From NCBI GenBank assembly GCA_049973945.1, contig JBMFJH010000012.1, positions 1 through 51,776 on the forward strand: a stretch of 51,776 nucleotides of DNA, read 5' to 3'. Made by a program: the position numbers and the translations under genes. This DNA is from Acd1 sp049973945 (GTDB taxonomy: Archaea; Thermoproteota; Thermoprotei_A; Sulfolobales; Sulfolobaceae). Shown here piece by piece: positions 8,323 to 15,970 of this stretch (its first letter is position 1; each line of letters opens with the position of its first letter). A model generated the notes under the pieces. It had not been told where the DNA came from, searched no databases, and was given only the letters and a program-made list of their open reading frames with translations.

Positions 8323-9294
8323 ATGCCGCGGAACCCCTTCGAGGGAGTCAAGCTCCCTCCTGAAGTCGAGGCGTTCATTTCATCCCTGCTGTCCAGGATA
8401 AGGAAGGTAGGGGGCACCACAATTAAGGACAGGGAGTTGAGGAGGTTGGCCCTCTACAGGGACTCGCTGAAGGTCTACGAGGACTTCGTGAGGAGCGTGC
8501 CTTCGATAGACGGCTTGCACCCCTTCTACAGGACTGCCCTCGAGTTGATCGCGGGCGACCTAGAAAGGGTGAAGGTCTGCCTCGGAGCGGTCTCGAGGGG
8601 GGTTAGGCTCGCCAGGAAGGTAGTGCTACAGTACATGAAGGAGATAAGGGCAAACGAGGAAGACCAGGCCAACGCCCTCATGAGGGCGGGCTTCGGCAGG
8701 GCCTCGAGCATACTAAGGAGGAGGGCAGAGTGCGTCTCCTACTTGAGGAAGGTCTTCGCCGAGGCCAGGAAGCTCATGGCCATAGACCCCGACCTGCCCA
8801 CAATAATCGTGGCGGGCCCGCCGAACGTTGGGAAGTCCACCCTGGTCTCGAGGATCTCTACGGCTAAGCCCGAGGTCGCCTCCTACCCTTTCACCACTAA
8901 GGAAATACACGTGGGTCACATCAGGACGGACTGGGGGCTGATACAGGTCATCGACACGCCCGGGATCCTGGATAGACCGATGGAGGAGAGGAACGTCATT
9001 GAGAAGAAGGCGATCAACGCGATCGTGAACTTGAAGGGGGTCATAGTGTTCATGTTCGACGTCTCGACAGGAGCCCTCTACTCTGCAGAGGAACAGATAA
9101 GCCTCTTCGAGGAGGTCTCGGGCCTGAAGCCTACGGTGCCCGTGCTGAACAAGGTGGACGTGCAGGACGAGGGGTTGAGGAAGTTAGTTGAAGACTACCT
9201 GAAGGGGAAGGGCGTTCGGTTCTTCACCATTAGTGCCGAGAAGGGAGAGGGCGTGGAGGAACTGGTGAAGTTCCTCCTCGAGAGCGTTAAATGA
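8323..9294 (+). CDS. Nog1/Obg-type GTPase, probable ribosome biogenesis factor
   Basis: A 323-residue GTPase with an alpha-helical N-terminal region (about 150 residues) followed by a G domain: GPPNVGKSTLVSRIS (G1), YPFTTKEIHVGH (G2), DTPGILD (G3), NKVD (G4) and TISAEKG (G5). The N-terminal NPFEGVKLPP start and helical segment match archaeal Nog1-like proteins, which assist large-subunit assembly. The ATG at 8323 is chosen over an in-frame start at 8284 because the latter lies inside the upstream gene and the conserved NPF motif follows immediately. The stop of the tRNA-binding gene ends two bases before. Confidence 0.88.
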   Translation: MPRNPFEGVKLPPEVEAFISSLLSRIRKVGGTTIKDRELRRLALYRDSLKVYEDFVRSVPSIDGLHPFYRTALELIAGDLERVKVCLGAVSRGVRLARKVVLQYMKEIRANEEDQANALMRAGFGRASSILRRRAECVSYLRKVFAEARKLMAIDPDLPTIIVAGPPNVGKSTLVSRISTAKPEVASYPFTTKEIHVGHIRTDWGLIQVIDTPGILDRPMEERNVIEKKAINAIVNLKGVIVFMFDVSTGALYSAEEQISLFEEVSGLKPTVPVLNKVDVQDEGLRKLVEDYLKGKGVRFFTISAEKGEGVEELVKFLLESVK

Positions 9295-9327
9295 AGGGCC
9301 TGATTCCTCGACTCCATCTGAAAGGCG

Positions 9328-9333
9328 TATATA
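9328..9333 (+). promoter_or_regulatory. TATA box of vapBC
   Basis: TATATA inside GCGTATATACT. Its centre is 26 bases before the GTG at 9356, which argues for a leaderless vapB starting there and not at the earlier in-frame GTG codons at 9338 or 9347. Confidence 0.55.
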
Positions 9334-9355
9334 CTAGGTGGAAGAAGTGGAAAAC

Positions 9356-9604
9356 GTGGAAACGATTAAGGTGAGGCCCGAGACCAAAAGAAGGCTGACC
9401 GAGATAGCGGGCATGCTAGAGCAGAGGCTGGGTAGGAGGGTGTCATACGACGAGGTCATCAACTACCTCATCGAGGAGGAGCTGGGAAAGAGGAGGGGCG
9501 AACTGAGGAAGCGCGCTGAAGACCTCTTCGGCCTGCTGAAAGGAGTAGACCTCTACAGCGAGCTGGTGAAGGGCCGCAGGGAAGATGAAGAGGTTAGTGC
9601 TTGA
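9356..9604 (+). CDS. vapB: VapB-type antitoxin (ribbon-helix-helix)
   Basis: A small basic-then-acidic protein of 82 residues. METIKVRPETKRRLTEIAGMLEQRLGRRVSYDEVINYLIEEEL has the pattern of a ribbon-helix-helix DNA-binding domain: a short beta strand, then two helices. The C-terminal tail would bind and neutralise the toxin encoded next, whose start lies inside this gene (20-base overlap). The RHH domain would also autoregulate the pair. The start is inferred from the TATA box; GTG at 9338 is the longer alternative. Confidence 0.75.
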   Translation: METIKVRPETKRRLTEIAGMLEQRLGRRVSYDEVINYLIEEELGKRRGELRKRAEDLFGLLKGVDLYSELVKGRREDEEVSA

Positions 9605-9977
9605 CGCCGGAGTTATACTCGGCTTCCTCGAAGGGAAGTTCTACGAGGCTTACGAGGGACTACTGAACGGCGACGTTGAGGCCTACGTCAGTAGTATAAC
9701 CCTCGCTGAGGTCAAGTACGTGCTCTGCAGGAAGCTAGGAGAAAAGAGAGCGAACGAGGTCTTCGAAAAGCTAGTCAATTCGGGCCTCTTTCACGTCGTA
9801 GACGTCCTTCCCGAGGTCGTAAACTACGCCTCCGAATGCAAGTGCAGGTATAAAATAGCGTTAGGGGACTGCTTTACCATAGCGACGGCCAAGTACTTGG
9901 GGACGAAAGCCCTTTTCAGGGAAGAAAGCGAGTTAAAAGGCCTCAACGTGCCTGAGGTGACTTTCGTCAAGGAGTGA
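9585..9977 (+). CDS. vapC: VapC-type PIN-domain toxin (ribonuclease)
   Basis: A 130-residue PIN domain: LVLDAGVILGFLEG near the N-terminus provides the first acidic residue (Asp7), ITLAEVKYVL the conserved Glu, and ALGDCFTIATAKYLG the third acidic site, followed by the usual ...ALFREESEL... end. VapC proteins cleave RNA, often tRNA, and are held inactive by VapB. The first motif is DAG where DAS/DTN is more common, but the metal-binding Asp is intact. Overlap with vapB indicates a two-gene toxin-antitoxin operon. Confidence 0.85.
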   Translation: MKRLVLDAGVILGFLEGKFYEAYEGLLNGDVEAYVSSITLAEVKYVLCRKLGEKRANEVFEKLVNSGLFHVVDVLPEVVNYASECKCRYKIALGDCFTIATAKYLGTKALFREESELKGLNVPEVTFVKE

Positions 9978-10131
9978 GACTGGCCAGGACATCCACTAGA
10001 TCCCACTTCACTTTCGCCTTGCTCGTCCACCCCACCGCTCGATTCGTAGAGGCACACCACGAGGTAACTAGTTCTGCGTAAGGCGAAGCGAGAGATTCAT
10101 TAGCCATCGCTCAAGTCTTCTAGAGTCGGAA
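9978..10131. other. Intergenic region between vapC and queE
   Basis: 154 bases with no credible reading frame and no tRNA signature. It contains an 8-base inverted repeat (TTCGCCTT near 10015 and AAGGCGAA near 10081), too far apart to be persuasive as a hairpin, and a weak TTCATTAG element near 10102 that could be the queE promoter. Confidence 0.4.
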
Positions 10132-10773
10132 GTGACGACGGTCTACTACGTCAGCGAGGTCTTCGTCTCCATACAGGGCGAAGGTCTTGTAATAGGTCAG
10201 CCGTCCAACTTCATCAGGCTCGCTGGTTGTCACTTGAGGTGCCTCTGGTGCGACACCAAGTACAGCTGGTTCAGGTGGGAAGGGAAGAGGATGACCGTCG
10301 AGGACTTGGTCAACGCGGTGGACAGGAAGGTCAAGCTCGTGACCATTACTGGCGGCGAGCCCCTGCTCCAGGACTTGGTGCCTTTAGCCTCGAGGCTCAA
10401 GGAGCTCGGCCACAGGATCCTGGTCGAGACCAGCGGGACTATTAGGCCCAGCCAGAAGCTTAGGGAACTGGTCGACGTCTTCTCGGTCTCGCCGAAGCTG
10501 AGCAACTCGGGCCACGTAATTAAGTACGACTTCAGGGGCGAGGACTGGCCGACCTACTTCAAGTTCGTGATAGTGGATCCAGAGAGGGACTTGGACGAAG
10601 TCGACAGGTTCGTGAGGGAGCAGGGAATTAGTCCTGAAAAGGTAATCCTCCAACCCAACGGGCTCAGGAAGGACTACGAGGCCTCGTTAAGGGAGCTAAT
10701 GGAGGCCGTCGTCTCCAAGGGCCTGCCCTACAGGGTTCTCCCTCAGCTCCACAGGATTGTCGGACTCAAGTGA
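10132..10773 (+). CDS. queE: 7-carboxy-7-deazaguanine synthase (radical SAM, archaeosine pathway)
   Basis: QueE rearranges carboxytetrahydropterin to 7-carboxy-7-deazaguanine, a step on the way to archaeosine in tRNA. The 213-residue protein has FVSIQGEGLVIGQPSNFIRLAGCHLRCLWCDTKYSW. The SIQGEG motif and the Cx3Cx2C cluster (Cys33, 37, 40) are diagnostic. TITGGEPLLQ is the SAM-binding GGE motif. The GTG start is supported by a weak TATA element about 30 bases upstream. No queC or queD is visible here. The last 78 bases overlap the convergent taw3 gene. Confidence 0.92.
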   Translation: MTTVYYVSEVFVSIQGEGLVIGQPSNFIRLAGCHLRCLWCDTKYSWFRWEGKRMTVEDLVNAVDRKVKLVTITGGEPLLQDLVPLASRLKELGHRILVETSGTIRPSQKLRELVDVFSVSPKLSNSGHVIKYDFRGEDWPTYFKFVIVDPERDLDEVDRFVREQGISPEKVILQPNGLRKDYEASLRELMEAVVSKGLPYRVLPQLHRIVGLK

Positions 10774-11328
10774 CCTTAGCACCGCCTCCTTGAGCCTCTC
10801 CTTCCTCTCCTTGCCCTTGAGCAACACCCTCATCGCCTCCTCCGCTAGCCTCGCCAGATCCTGTTCGGGGGTGAGCAAGTGATCCATCCTGACTCCCGTC
10901 CTCAGCTCCACTAGGTAGCCCTTCTCGTTCGCCACCATGATACCGCTGTGCTTGAAGCCGACCCCCCTTGCAATGGACAGTAAAGTCATGGCCTCCTCCA
11001 AGTCCTTAGCGTACACGTGGAATATGGGGCCCTGGACGATCAGCCAGTACTTCTTCCTGGGCGGTCTCGAGACGTTGTCCCTGAGGTCGTCCTCCGTGAC
11101 TATCAGGTGGTTCTTGAAGACCACAGTGCTCCCCTTCCTGTCCCAGGGGAACTCGGCGTCAACGATAGTCACCCTACCGCTACAACTGCTCATCGTGAAG
11201 CTCTTCCTCCTCCTGTTTATGGCCTCCAGCACGTCGAAGATGTCGGGGTCTAGATAGCCAATCTCCCTGTCCCTCAGGATCCTCTGCCAGGCCAGCTCCT
11301 TGAAACGCTCAAATTGCTCCCCGACCAA
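10696..11328 (-). CDS. taw3: tRNA wyosine methyltransferase (TYW3/Taw3 family)
   Basis: Taw3 methylates the tricyclic wyosine precursor at G37 of tRNA-Phe. The 210-residue protein carries INRRRKSFTMSSCSGRVTIVD, where the SSCSGR motif is the family signature, and later KHSGIMVANEKGYLVELRTGVRMDHLL. The start is TTG at 11328; no ATG or GTG precedes the conserved helix. The C-terminus extends into the 3' end of queE on the other strand for 78 bases, so both proteins' tails come from the same DNA. The 5' end lies only 14 bases from the divergent gene at 11343. Confidence 0.88.
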   Translation of the reverse strand: MVGEQFERFKELAWQRILRDREIGYLDPDIFDVLEAINRRRKSFTMSSCSGRVTIVDAEFPWDRKGSTVVFKNHLIVTEDDLRDNVSRPPRKKYWLIVQGPIFHVYAKDLEEAMTLLSIARGVGFKHSGIMVANEKGYLVELRTGVRMDHLLTPEQDLARLAEEAMRVLLKGKERKERLKEAVLRSLESDNPVELRENPVGQALGDDGLH

Positions 11329-11342
11329 ACCCTTCAGCGTTA

Positions 11343-11738
11343 ATGCTGAAGGACGTCCTAAAGAGGTTTTACGAGGCGAAGGAGGCCTTCATCGAGGTGG
11401 AGGAGGGGGAAATAAGACCGGAGGAGTTCACGGAGCCTATCCCGCTCGTGGTTACAGTAATAATAAGGGGGAAGAGGAGGAAGAGGGTAGCCCACCTGGG
11501 GGCGCTGTCCAGGGTTTACCTGTTCTGCCCCGAGCTGAGGGACTTCGTCAGGGACTACCTCGACCTCTCCCTGTCCCTTGAAGACATAATCGAGAGGCAC
11601 TGCCTTTACACCGACTGGGAGGCCCTTAGTCTCTGCCCTGAGGAGGCCTATAAAGACGAGCACCCCGACTACGCCTTCGCCCTGAAGAGGATCAGGGAGA
11701 TCGTCGAAGCTAGGGGCTGTCGCGGACGTCACGCTTAA
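11343..11738 (+). CDS. Conserved hypothetical protein, function unknown
   Basis: A 131-residue acidic protein I do not recognise. The sequence shows a helical start (MLKDVLKRFYEAKEAFIEVEEG), a beta-like segment PLVVTVIIRGKRRKRVAHLGALSRVYLFCPELRDFV, and a helical C-terminus. Three Cys residues are scattered without a metal-site pattern, except for a final CRGR. There is no signal peptide or membrane segment. It is divergent from taw3 with only 14 bases between starts, so each promoter must lie inside the other gene. The flavoprotein gene follows 25 bases downstream. Confidence 0.7.
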   Translation: MLKDVLKRFYEAKEAFIEVEEGEIRPEEFTEPIPLVVTVIIRGKRRKRVAHLGALSRVYLFCPELRDFVRDYLDLSLSLEDIIERHCLYTDWEALSLCPEEAYKDEHPDYAFALKRIREIVEARGCRGRHA

Positions 11739-11763
11739 TACTTTTCTACCTCCAACTCAGGAC

Positions 11764-13116
11764 GTGCCCGACTTCGACGTCGTAGTAGTCGGAGGAGGAG
11801 TAGCTGGAATAACCGCGGCGATAAGGAGCGCGGAGCTGGGCAAGAGCGTTGCCATAGTAGAGAAGGACGTCATTGGAGGGGAGTGCTTGAACAGGGCCTG
11901 CATCCCGAGCAAGACCCTAGTCGACGCTGCCAAGCTCTACTTCAAGGCGCTCAAGTCCCCCTACGTCAAAGGAAGCCTAACCCTAGACTACGCGAAGGTG
12001 CAGGAGCAGAAGGACAGGGTAGTGAGCGCAATCAGGGAAGGGGTCACGAAGGCTTTGGAGAGGAACAACGTTAAGGTGATTAAGGGAACTGCGAGCGTCA
12101 AGAGGGAGGGAGAAGTCGAGGTCGACGGCAAGACCGTCACTTACTCCTATTTAGTCATAGCGACCGGCTCCGTCCCCATATCGCTCCCCGACTTCCCCCT
12201 CAACGGCAAGAACGTCCTAGACCCCTGGACGGCCATGAACCTCAGGAGCCTGCCCGAAAGGATAGTGATAGTTGGGGGAGGAGTGGCTGGAGTGGAGCTG
12301 GCCACCCTCTTCAGGGCTGTCGGTAAGGACGTGACCGTGATAGAGCTGATGCCGCAACTGCTCCCTGGCTTCGACAAGGACATTGCGAACGAGACGAAGA
12401 AGAGGCTGGAGGAGAGGGGAGTCAGGATTTACCTCAACACCAAGTCCAAGATAGTCAACGCTGAGGGGAAGGTCGAGTTCGAGGCCCAGACCCCGAGCGG
12501 GGTGGAGAGGATCTCGGGAGACCTGGCAGTAATAACGATAGGCAGGAAGGCCTCCACCGGAGGGATCGACCTCAAGGCCATCAACGTCGAGACCGACCAG
12601 AGGGGGTACGTGAGGGTGGACGAGACGGCTAGGACTACCAACCCGAGGGTTTACGCGGCTGGCGACGTCGCCGGGATGCCGCTGTCTGCCACTAAGGCCT
12701 TCAGGCAGGGTTTAGTAGCGGGAGACAACATTGGGGGGAGGAACAGCAAGATGCCCAAGTACATACCGACCTCCATCTTCGCAGACCTAGAAATAGGCAC
12801 TGTGGGCGCGACCCTCGAACAGGCATCTAAGGAGGGCGAGGCCAGGGAGGTAATCGTCAGGATGGCCGAAGTCCCCAGGGCGTGGACGCTGGGAGACACG
12901 GAGGGCTTCCTGAAGCTGGTCGTGGACTCTAAGGGCGTCATTAAGGGAGCCCACATGATAGGCGAGGGGGCCACCGAGGTCATCAACGCCATAGCTTTGG
13001 CTATGGAGGCAGGACTGACCGTCAATGACCTGTACAAAGTCCAGTTGTCCCACCCGACGGTCTCGGAGGTAATAGTTGAGGCAGTACAGCGGGCGGTCGT
13101 AGGCCCCGTTTTCTAG
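11764..13116 (+). CDS. Dihydrolipoamide dehydrogenase-type FAD/NAD disulfide oxidoreductase
   Basis: A 450-residue flavoprotein. VVVGGGVAGITAAIRSAELG is the FAD Rossmann motif; GGECLNRACIPSK carries the redox disulfide (Cx4C). ATGSVP and IVIVGGGVAGVELATLFRAVGKDVTVIE give the NAD-binding fold. VYAAGDVAG is the second FAD motif, and HPTVSE at the C-terminus holds the His-Glu pair of the partner active site. It would reoxidise lipoyl groups in 2-oxoacid dehydrogenase or glycine cleavage complexes. No such complex gene is adjacent, so the exact substrate (lipoamide or another disulfide) is open. Starts at GTG. Confidence 0.85.
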   Translation: MPDFDVVVVGGGVAGITAAIRSAELGKSVAIVEKDVIGGECLNRACIPSKTLVDAAKLYFKALKSPYVKGSLTLDYAKVQEQKDRVVSAIREGVTKALERNNVKVIKGTASVKREGEVEVDGKTVTYSYLVIATGSVPISLPDFPLNGKNVLDPWTAMNLRSLPERIVIVGGGVAGVELATLFRAVGKDVTVIELMPQLLPGFDKDIANETKKRLEERGVRIYLNTKSKIVNAEGKVEFEAQTPSGVERISGDLAVITIGRKASTGGIDLKAINVETDQRGYVRVDETARTTNPRVYAAGDVAGMPLSATKAFRQGLVAGDNIGGRNSKMPKYIPTSIFADLEIGTVGATLEQASKEGEAREVIVRMAEVPRAWTLGDTEGFLKLVVDSKGVIKGAHMIGEGATEVINAIALAMEAGLTVNDLYKVQLSHPTVSEVIVEAVQRAVVGPVF

Positions 13117-13137
13117 GCAAGGCTTTCTCGGGTGTTA

Positions 13138-13147
13138 CCCCTTTTAT
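13138..13147 (+). promoter_or_regulatory. TATA box of the ESCRT-III/PhoU transcription unit
   Basis: CCCTTTTATT, centred about 33 bases before the GTG of the ESCRT-III-like gene. A near-leaderless transcript is likely. Confidence 0.45.
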
Positions 13148-13175
13148 TGCGACCTGGGTAATCCCTAGTTCTGAA

Positions 13176-13694
13176 GTGAGGAGAAAGAAGGAGTTACCCG
13201 AGCTACTCATTGACGTCAAGCTGACCAGGAGGAAGCTACAGCACTCCATATCCAGGCTCGACCAGAGGATAAAGACTCTCGAAGCCGTGGCGATACAGAG
13301 CTCCTCGACTATCACTGCCCTTTCCGCCAGGATAGCGAAGGAGATAGACCAGCTCGAGAGGATCAAGAAAAGGCTCTACACCCTGGACGTATTACTAGAA
13401 ATGTTGGAGATCAGGCTGGAGACGGTGATCTCAGTGGGAGGCCTCTTGGAAGCCCTCAGGCCTGTGGCTACTGCCCTGAAAGAAGTGGGGAAGTCCTTCC
13501 CGATACCCATGGAGATCTCGGCCGACTTCGACGACCTCCTCTCCTCGCTCGGCTCTTACGTCTCCTCTGGCTCCGGGATCAACATATTCGCCAAGAGAAC
13601 TATCAGCGAGGAGACCAGGAGAATATTGGAGGAGGCCGAATCTATAGCGAGTATAAAGATTAAAGGGGAGGAGAGGGAAAAACTACAGAGTTAA
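13176..13694 (+). CDS. ESCRT-III family protein (CdvB paralogue)
   Basis: A 172-residue charged, helical protein. The central block ITALSARIAKEIDQLERIKKRLYTLDVLLEMLEIRLETV, then GGLLEALRPVATALKEVGKSFPIPMEISADFDDLLSSLGSY, resembles the ESCRT-III core of archaeal CdvB paralogues (A-x-x-A-x-E-I-x-x-I-R-K ... L-E-x-v-x-x-R-L-E-T). CdvB proteins polymerise at the membrane during cell division and vesicle release. The length fits the short paralogues (CdvB1-B3), which lack the C-terminal winged helix that binds CdvA. The basic N-terminus could contact membrane. It is followed one base later by the PhoU-like gene. Identification is by pattern only; which paralogue it is cannot be settled here. Confidence 0.7.
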   Translation: MRRKKELPELLIDVKLTRRKLQHSISRLDQRIKTLEAVAIQSSSTITALSARIAKEIDQLERIKKRLYTLDVLLEMLEIRLETVISVGGLLEALRPVATALKEVGKSFPIPMEISADFDDLLSSLGSYVSSGSGINIFAKRTISEETRRILEEAESIASIKIKGEEREKLQS

Positions 13695-13695
13695 C

Positions 13696-14715
13696 ATGGC
13701 TGAAGTAAAGGCTACTAGGAAAATCCAGCTTACTGGCGGTTCGACCTATATAGTCTCCTTACCGAAGGAGTGGGTGAAGTACTTCAACCTCAAGGCAGGG
13801 GACGAGATTGAGATAAGGTCAGACCCCTACATGAGGTTGATAATAACTCCAAAGGACTATAGAGTCCAGGAGAAGAGGGCCTTCCCCTCTGTGGACTGCG
13901 AAAAGGAGAACGTCGAGATGTTGGTGAGGGACGTCATCTCCTATTACATGGCCGGGTCGGAAGGCGTCAACGTGAAGGTGAGGTGCCTCTCCCCAGACGA
14001 GAGGGAGGTGATAAAGAGTAACATAAGGTCGAGGCTCTTAGGCGCTGAAATAGTCGACGAGAATAACGAGGTCGTCTCGATCCAGTTCGTGGTGAGTTAC
14101 AAGGACTTGGGCATCAACACCGCGATAAACAGGGCCTTCACGATAAGCTCCAACATGCTGAAGGACGACCTTAGGGCGATGAAGAACAGGAGGCCCGAGG
14201 AAGCCCTCGACGTGAAGTTCAGGGACAACGAGGTGGACAGGTTTTACTTCTATGTGGTCAGGTTACTAAGCCAGGGATCTGAAACGTTAGAGTCGCTGAA
14301 GAACGACGGGTACAACGCGTCTCAGGTCGTCAACGTGTTCAGCGTGATAAGGAGCATAGAGAGGATAAGCGATCACGCCACAAGGATCTCTGAGAACATC
14401 CAAGGGCTCATGATGGGCGATTACCCCGACACTTTGGTGGAGTGGGGTTACTCGGTTCTAGAAGTGTACACTAAGGCGATGAACGCCTTCATGTCGAGGA
14501 AGAAGAGCCAAGCGAGCGACGTCATAGTGAGGAGCTCCACTCTGAGGGAGGGGATGTGGGTGAACTTGATAAAGAACGCGACCCTCGTCAGCAAGCCCGA
14601 GCAGCTGCTCTCCGCTGCGTTGATTGTAGATTCGTTGAGCAGGATCACCAGGTACTCTATGGACATAGCCGAGGCTACGATCGACCTTATAGCGAAGCAG
14701 GAAATGGAGGCCTAA
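13696..14715 (+). CDS. AbrB/SpoVT-PhoU fusion protein, phosphate uptake regulator type
   Basis: A 339-residue protein with an N-terminal swapped-hairpin AbrB domain (ATRKIQLTGGSTYIVSLPKEWVKYFNLKAGDEIEI, residues 5-40) and two PhoU-like helical repeats in the rest (for example SVIRSIERISDHATRISENIQGLM). Archaeal proteins with this architecture are annotated as phosphate-uptake regulators and may bind DNA through the AbrB part. No pst transporter genes are near. ATG one base after the ESCRT-III gene, so the two are surely co-transcribed. Confidence 0.85.
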   Translation: MAEVKATRKIQLTGGSTYIVSLPKEWVKYFNLKAGDEIEIRSDPYMRLIITPKDYRVQEKRAFPSVDCEKENVEMLVRDVISYYMAGSEGVNVKVRCLSPDEREVIKSNIRSRLLGAEIVDENNEVVSIQFVVSYKDLGINTAINRAFTISSNMLKDDLRAMKNRRPEEALDVKFRDNEVDRFYFYVVRLLSQGSETLESLKNDGYNASQVVNVFSVIRSIERISDHATRISENIQGLMMGDYPDTLVEWGYSVLEVYTKAMNAFMSRKKSQASDVIVRSSTLREGMWVNLIKNATLVSKPEQLLSAALIVDSLSRITRYSMDIAEATIDLIAKQEMEA

Positions 14716-14754
14716 CGCGGGCTCGTCGAGTCTTACAACTCTTCATCCGACCAT

Positions 14755-15339
14755 TCAAGGGGGCGCGATTTCCACCAGCAAGCCGTTGAACTGGAACGAC
14801 CTCAGCTTCTCCAAGTACTCCTCGACCGTCCTGACCTTCTTCACCTCGTTCGAGAGCCTGAGGAGCTTGACGTAGTCCTCCTCCGTGAAAGGGCCGTCGA
14901 GGCTCAGTGAGAAGTAGCACTCGACGCTGTAGACGGAGAAGACCACTAGGCCCCTGGCCAGCAGGTGCCAGGCGGCCTTGTAGTCCTGGGAAGACGGGAA
15001 GCAGATCCCTGGGTGAGTGTGTACTTCCGCTATCGCGCTCTTTACGGGCACACTCACCCTCCCTTCGTCGCCCTCAACTATCAGGGCGAACCCCTCGTCC
15101 GTCACGAAGCCGAGGAACTCGACTTCCGTGTCGTTGGTCTCCTCGGCGTAGGGCCTGAGCCTACTCCTCACGAAGTCCCTGAAGGTCTCCCTGAACTCCT
15201 TAAGGAGACCCTTGTACTCGCCGAGGAGGTTCTCCCCATCCTCTTCCATCCTCTCCTCCAACTCGTTCAGCTCCCAGTATATCTCGGCGAGCCTCTTAGT
15301 CCTCTCGTCCTCAACTACCTCCTCCCTTTTCGCACTCAC
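14755..15339 (-). CDS. JAMM/MPN+ domain metalloprotease-like protein
   Basis: A 194-residue protein with a helical acidic N-terminus (about 65 residues) and a JAB1/MPN domain. EVHTHPGICFPSSQD gives the JAMM zinc motif: His107, His109, Ser116 and Asp119. An upstream Glu near residues 72-74 could be the catalytic acid. Archaeal JAMM proteins remove ubiquitin-like SAMP/Urm1 modifiers or process related substrates. The start is GTG, 29 bases inside the end of pyrF, so it is translated from the pyrE-pyrF mRNA. The reason for this pairing is unknown. Confidence 0.83.
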   Translation of the reverse strand: MSAKREEVVEDERTKRLAEIYWELNELEERMEEDGENLLGEYKGLLKEFRETFRDFVRSRLRPYAEETNDTEVEFLGFVTDEGFALIVEGDEGRVSVPVKSAIAEVHTHPGICFPSSQDYKAAWHLLARGLVVFSVYSVECYFSLSLDGPFTEEDYVKLLRLSNEVKKVRTVEEYLEKLRSFQFNGLLVEIAPP

Positions 15340-15970
15340 TCAGGGTCGACCTCGCCTCCTCGACGATTAGCACCGCCTCTTTCACAGGGTCTCTCGAGGA
15401 GTAGATCCTCCTCCCGACGATTTCGACGTCAGCTCCCCTGCACAGGGCGCTCCCTGGCTTAGCTCCTTGAGCCCCGACGCCCGGCGAAATTATTTTTAGG
15501 CTTCCCAAGTCGGCCCTGACCCTCGAGACCATTTCGGGCTTAGTAGCCCCAACCACCACGCCCTTTGGAGAGACGCTCTTTACTACCGAGAGGAGCTCGG
15601 AGTAGAACACGTCGTTCCAGCCGGGATGCGACATGGAGAGGACTAGGTAGAGCCCCTTCCCTTTCGCGTCCAACTCCCTCTTTAGAGGGCCCAACGCCCC
15701 CTCGACCCCCACGAATGAGTGGGCAATGAACGAGTCCGCGAAACCAAGCTTCGACACTACCTTGCTCATGGTCTCGTAGATGTCGGCGAGCTTGAGGTCC
15801 GCTATTACCTCGACCCAACTGCCCGCCCTCACGAGCTCGGCGACGCGTTCCAACCCTAGTTCGACTATGATCGGCCACCCAATCTTGAGGACGCCGACGA
15901 CCTCTGAAATCTCGGAGAGAACCCCCTTGGGTAGGGGGACGTCGAGAGCCAGAGCGATCCTCTCCCTCAA
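15311..15970 (-). CDS. pyrF: Orotidine 5'-phosphate decarboxylase
   Basis: PyrF converts OMP to UMP, the last step of UMP synthesis. The 219-residue protein has RIALALDVP at the start, VEVIADLKLADIYET with the catalytic Asp-Lys-Asp triad (Asp58, Lys60, Asp63), VGATKPEM and IISPGVGAQGAKPG, and ends with GADVEIVGRRIY, the phosphate-binding Gly-Arg. It overlaps pyrE by four bases (ATGA) at its start and the JAMM gene at its end. Confidence 0.96.
   Translation of the reverse strand: MRERIALALDVPLPKGVLSEISEVVGVLKIGWPIIVELGLERVAELVRAGSWVEVIADLKLADIYETMSKVVSKLGFADSFIAHSFVGVEGALGPLKRELDAKGKGLYLVLSMSHPGWNDVFYSELLSVVKSVSPKGVVVGATKPEMVSRVRADLGSLKIISPGVGAQGAKPGSALCRGADVEIVGRRIYSSRDPVKEAVLIVEEARSTLSECEKGGGS

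Noticed and set aside
9978..10131. Small gene or tRNA between vapC and queE
   Set aside because: The only open frame is an antisense continuation without motif, and the tRNA T-loop consensus is absent.
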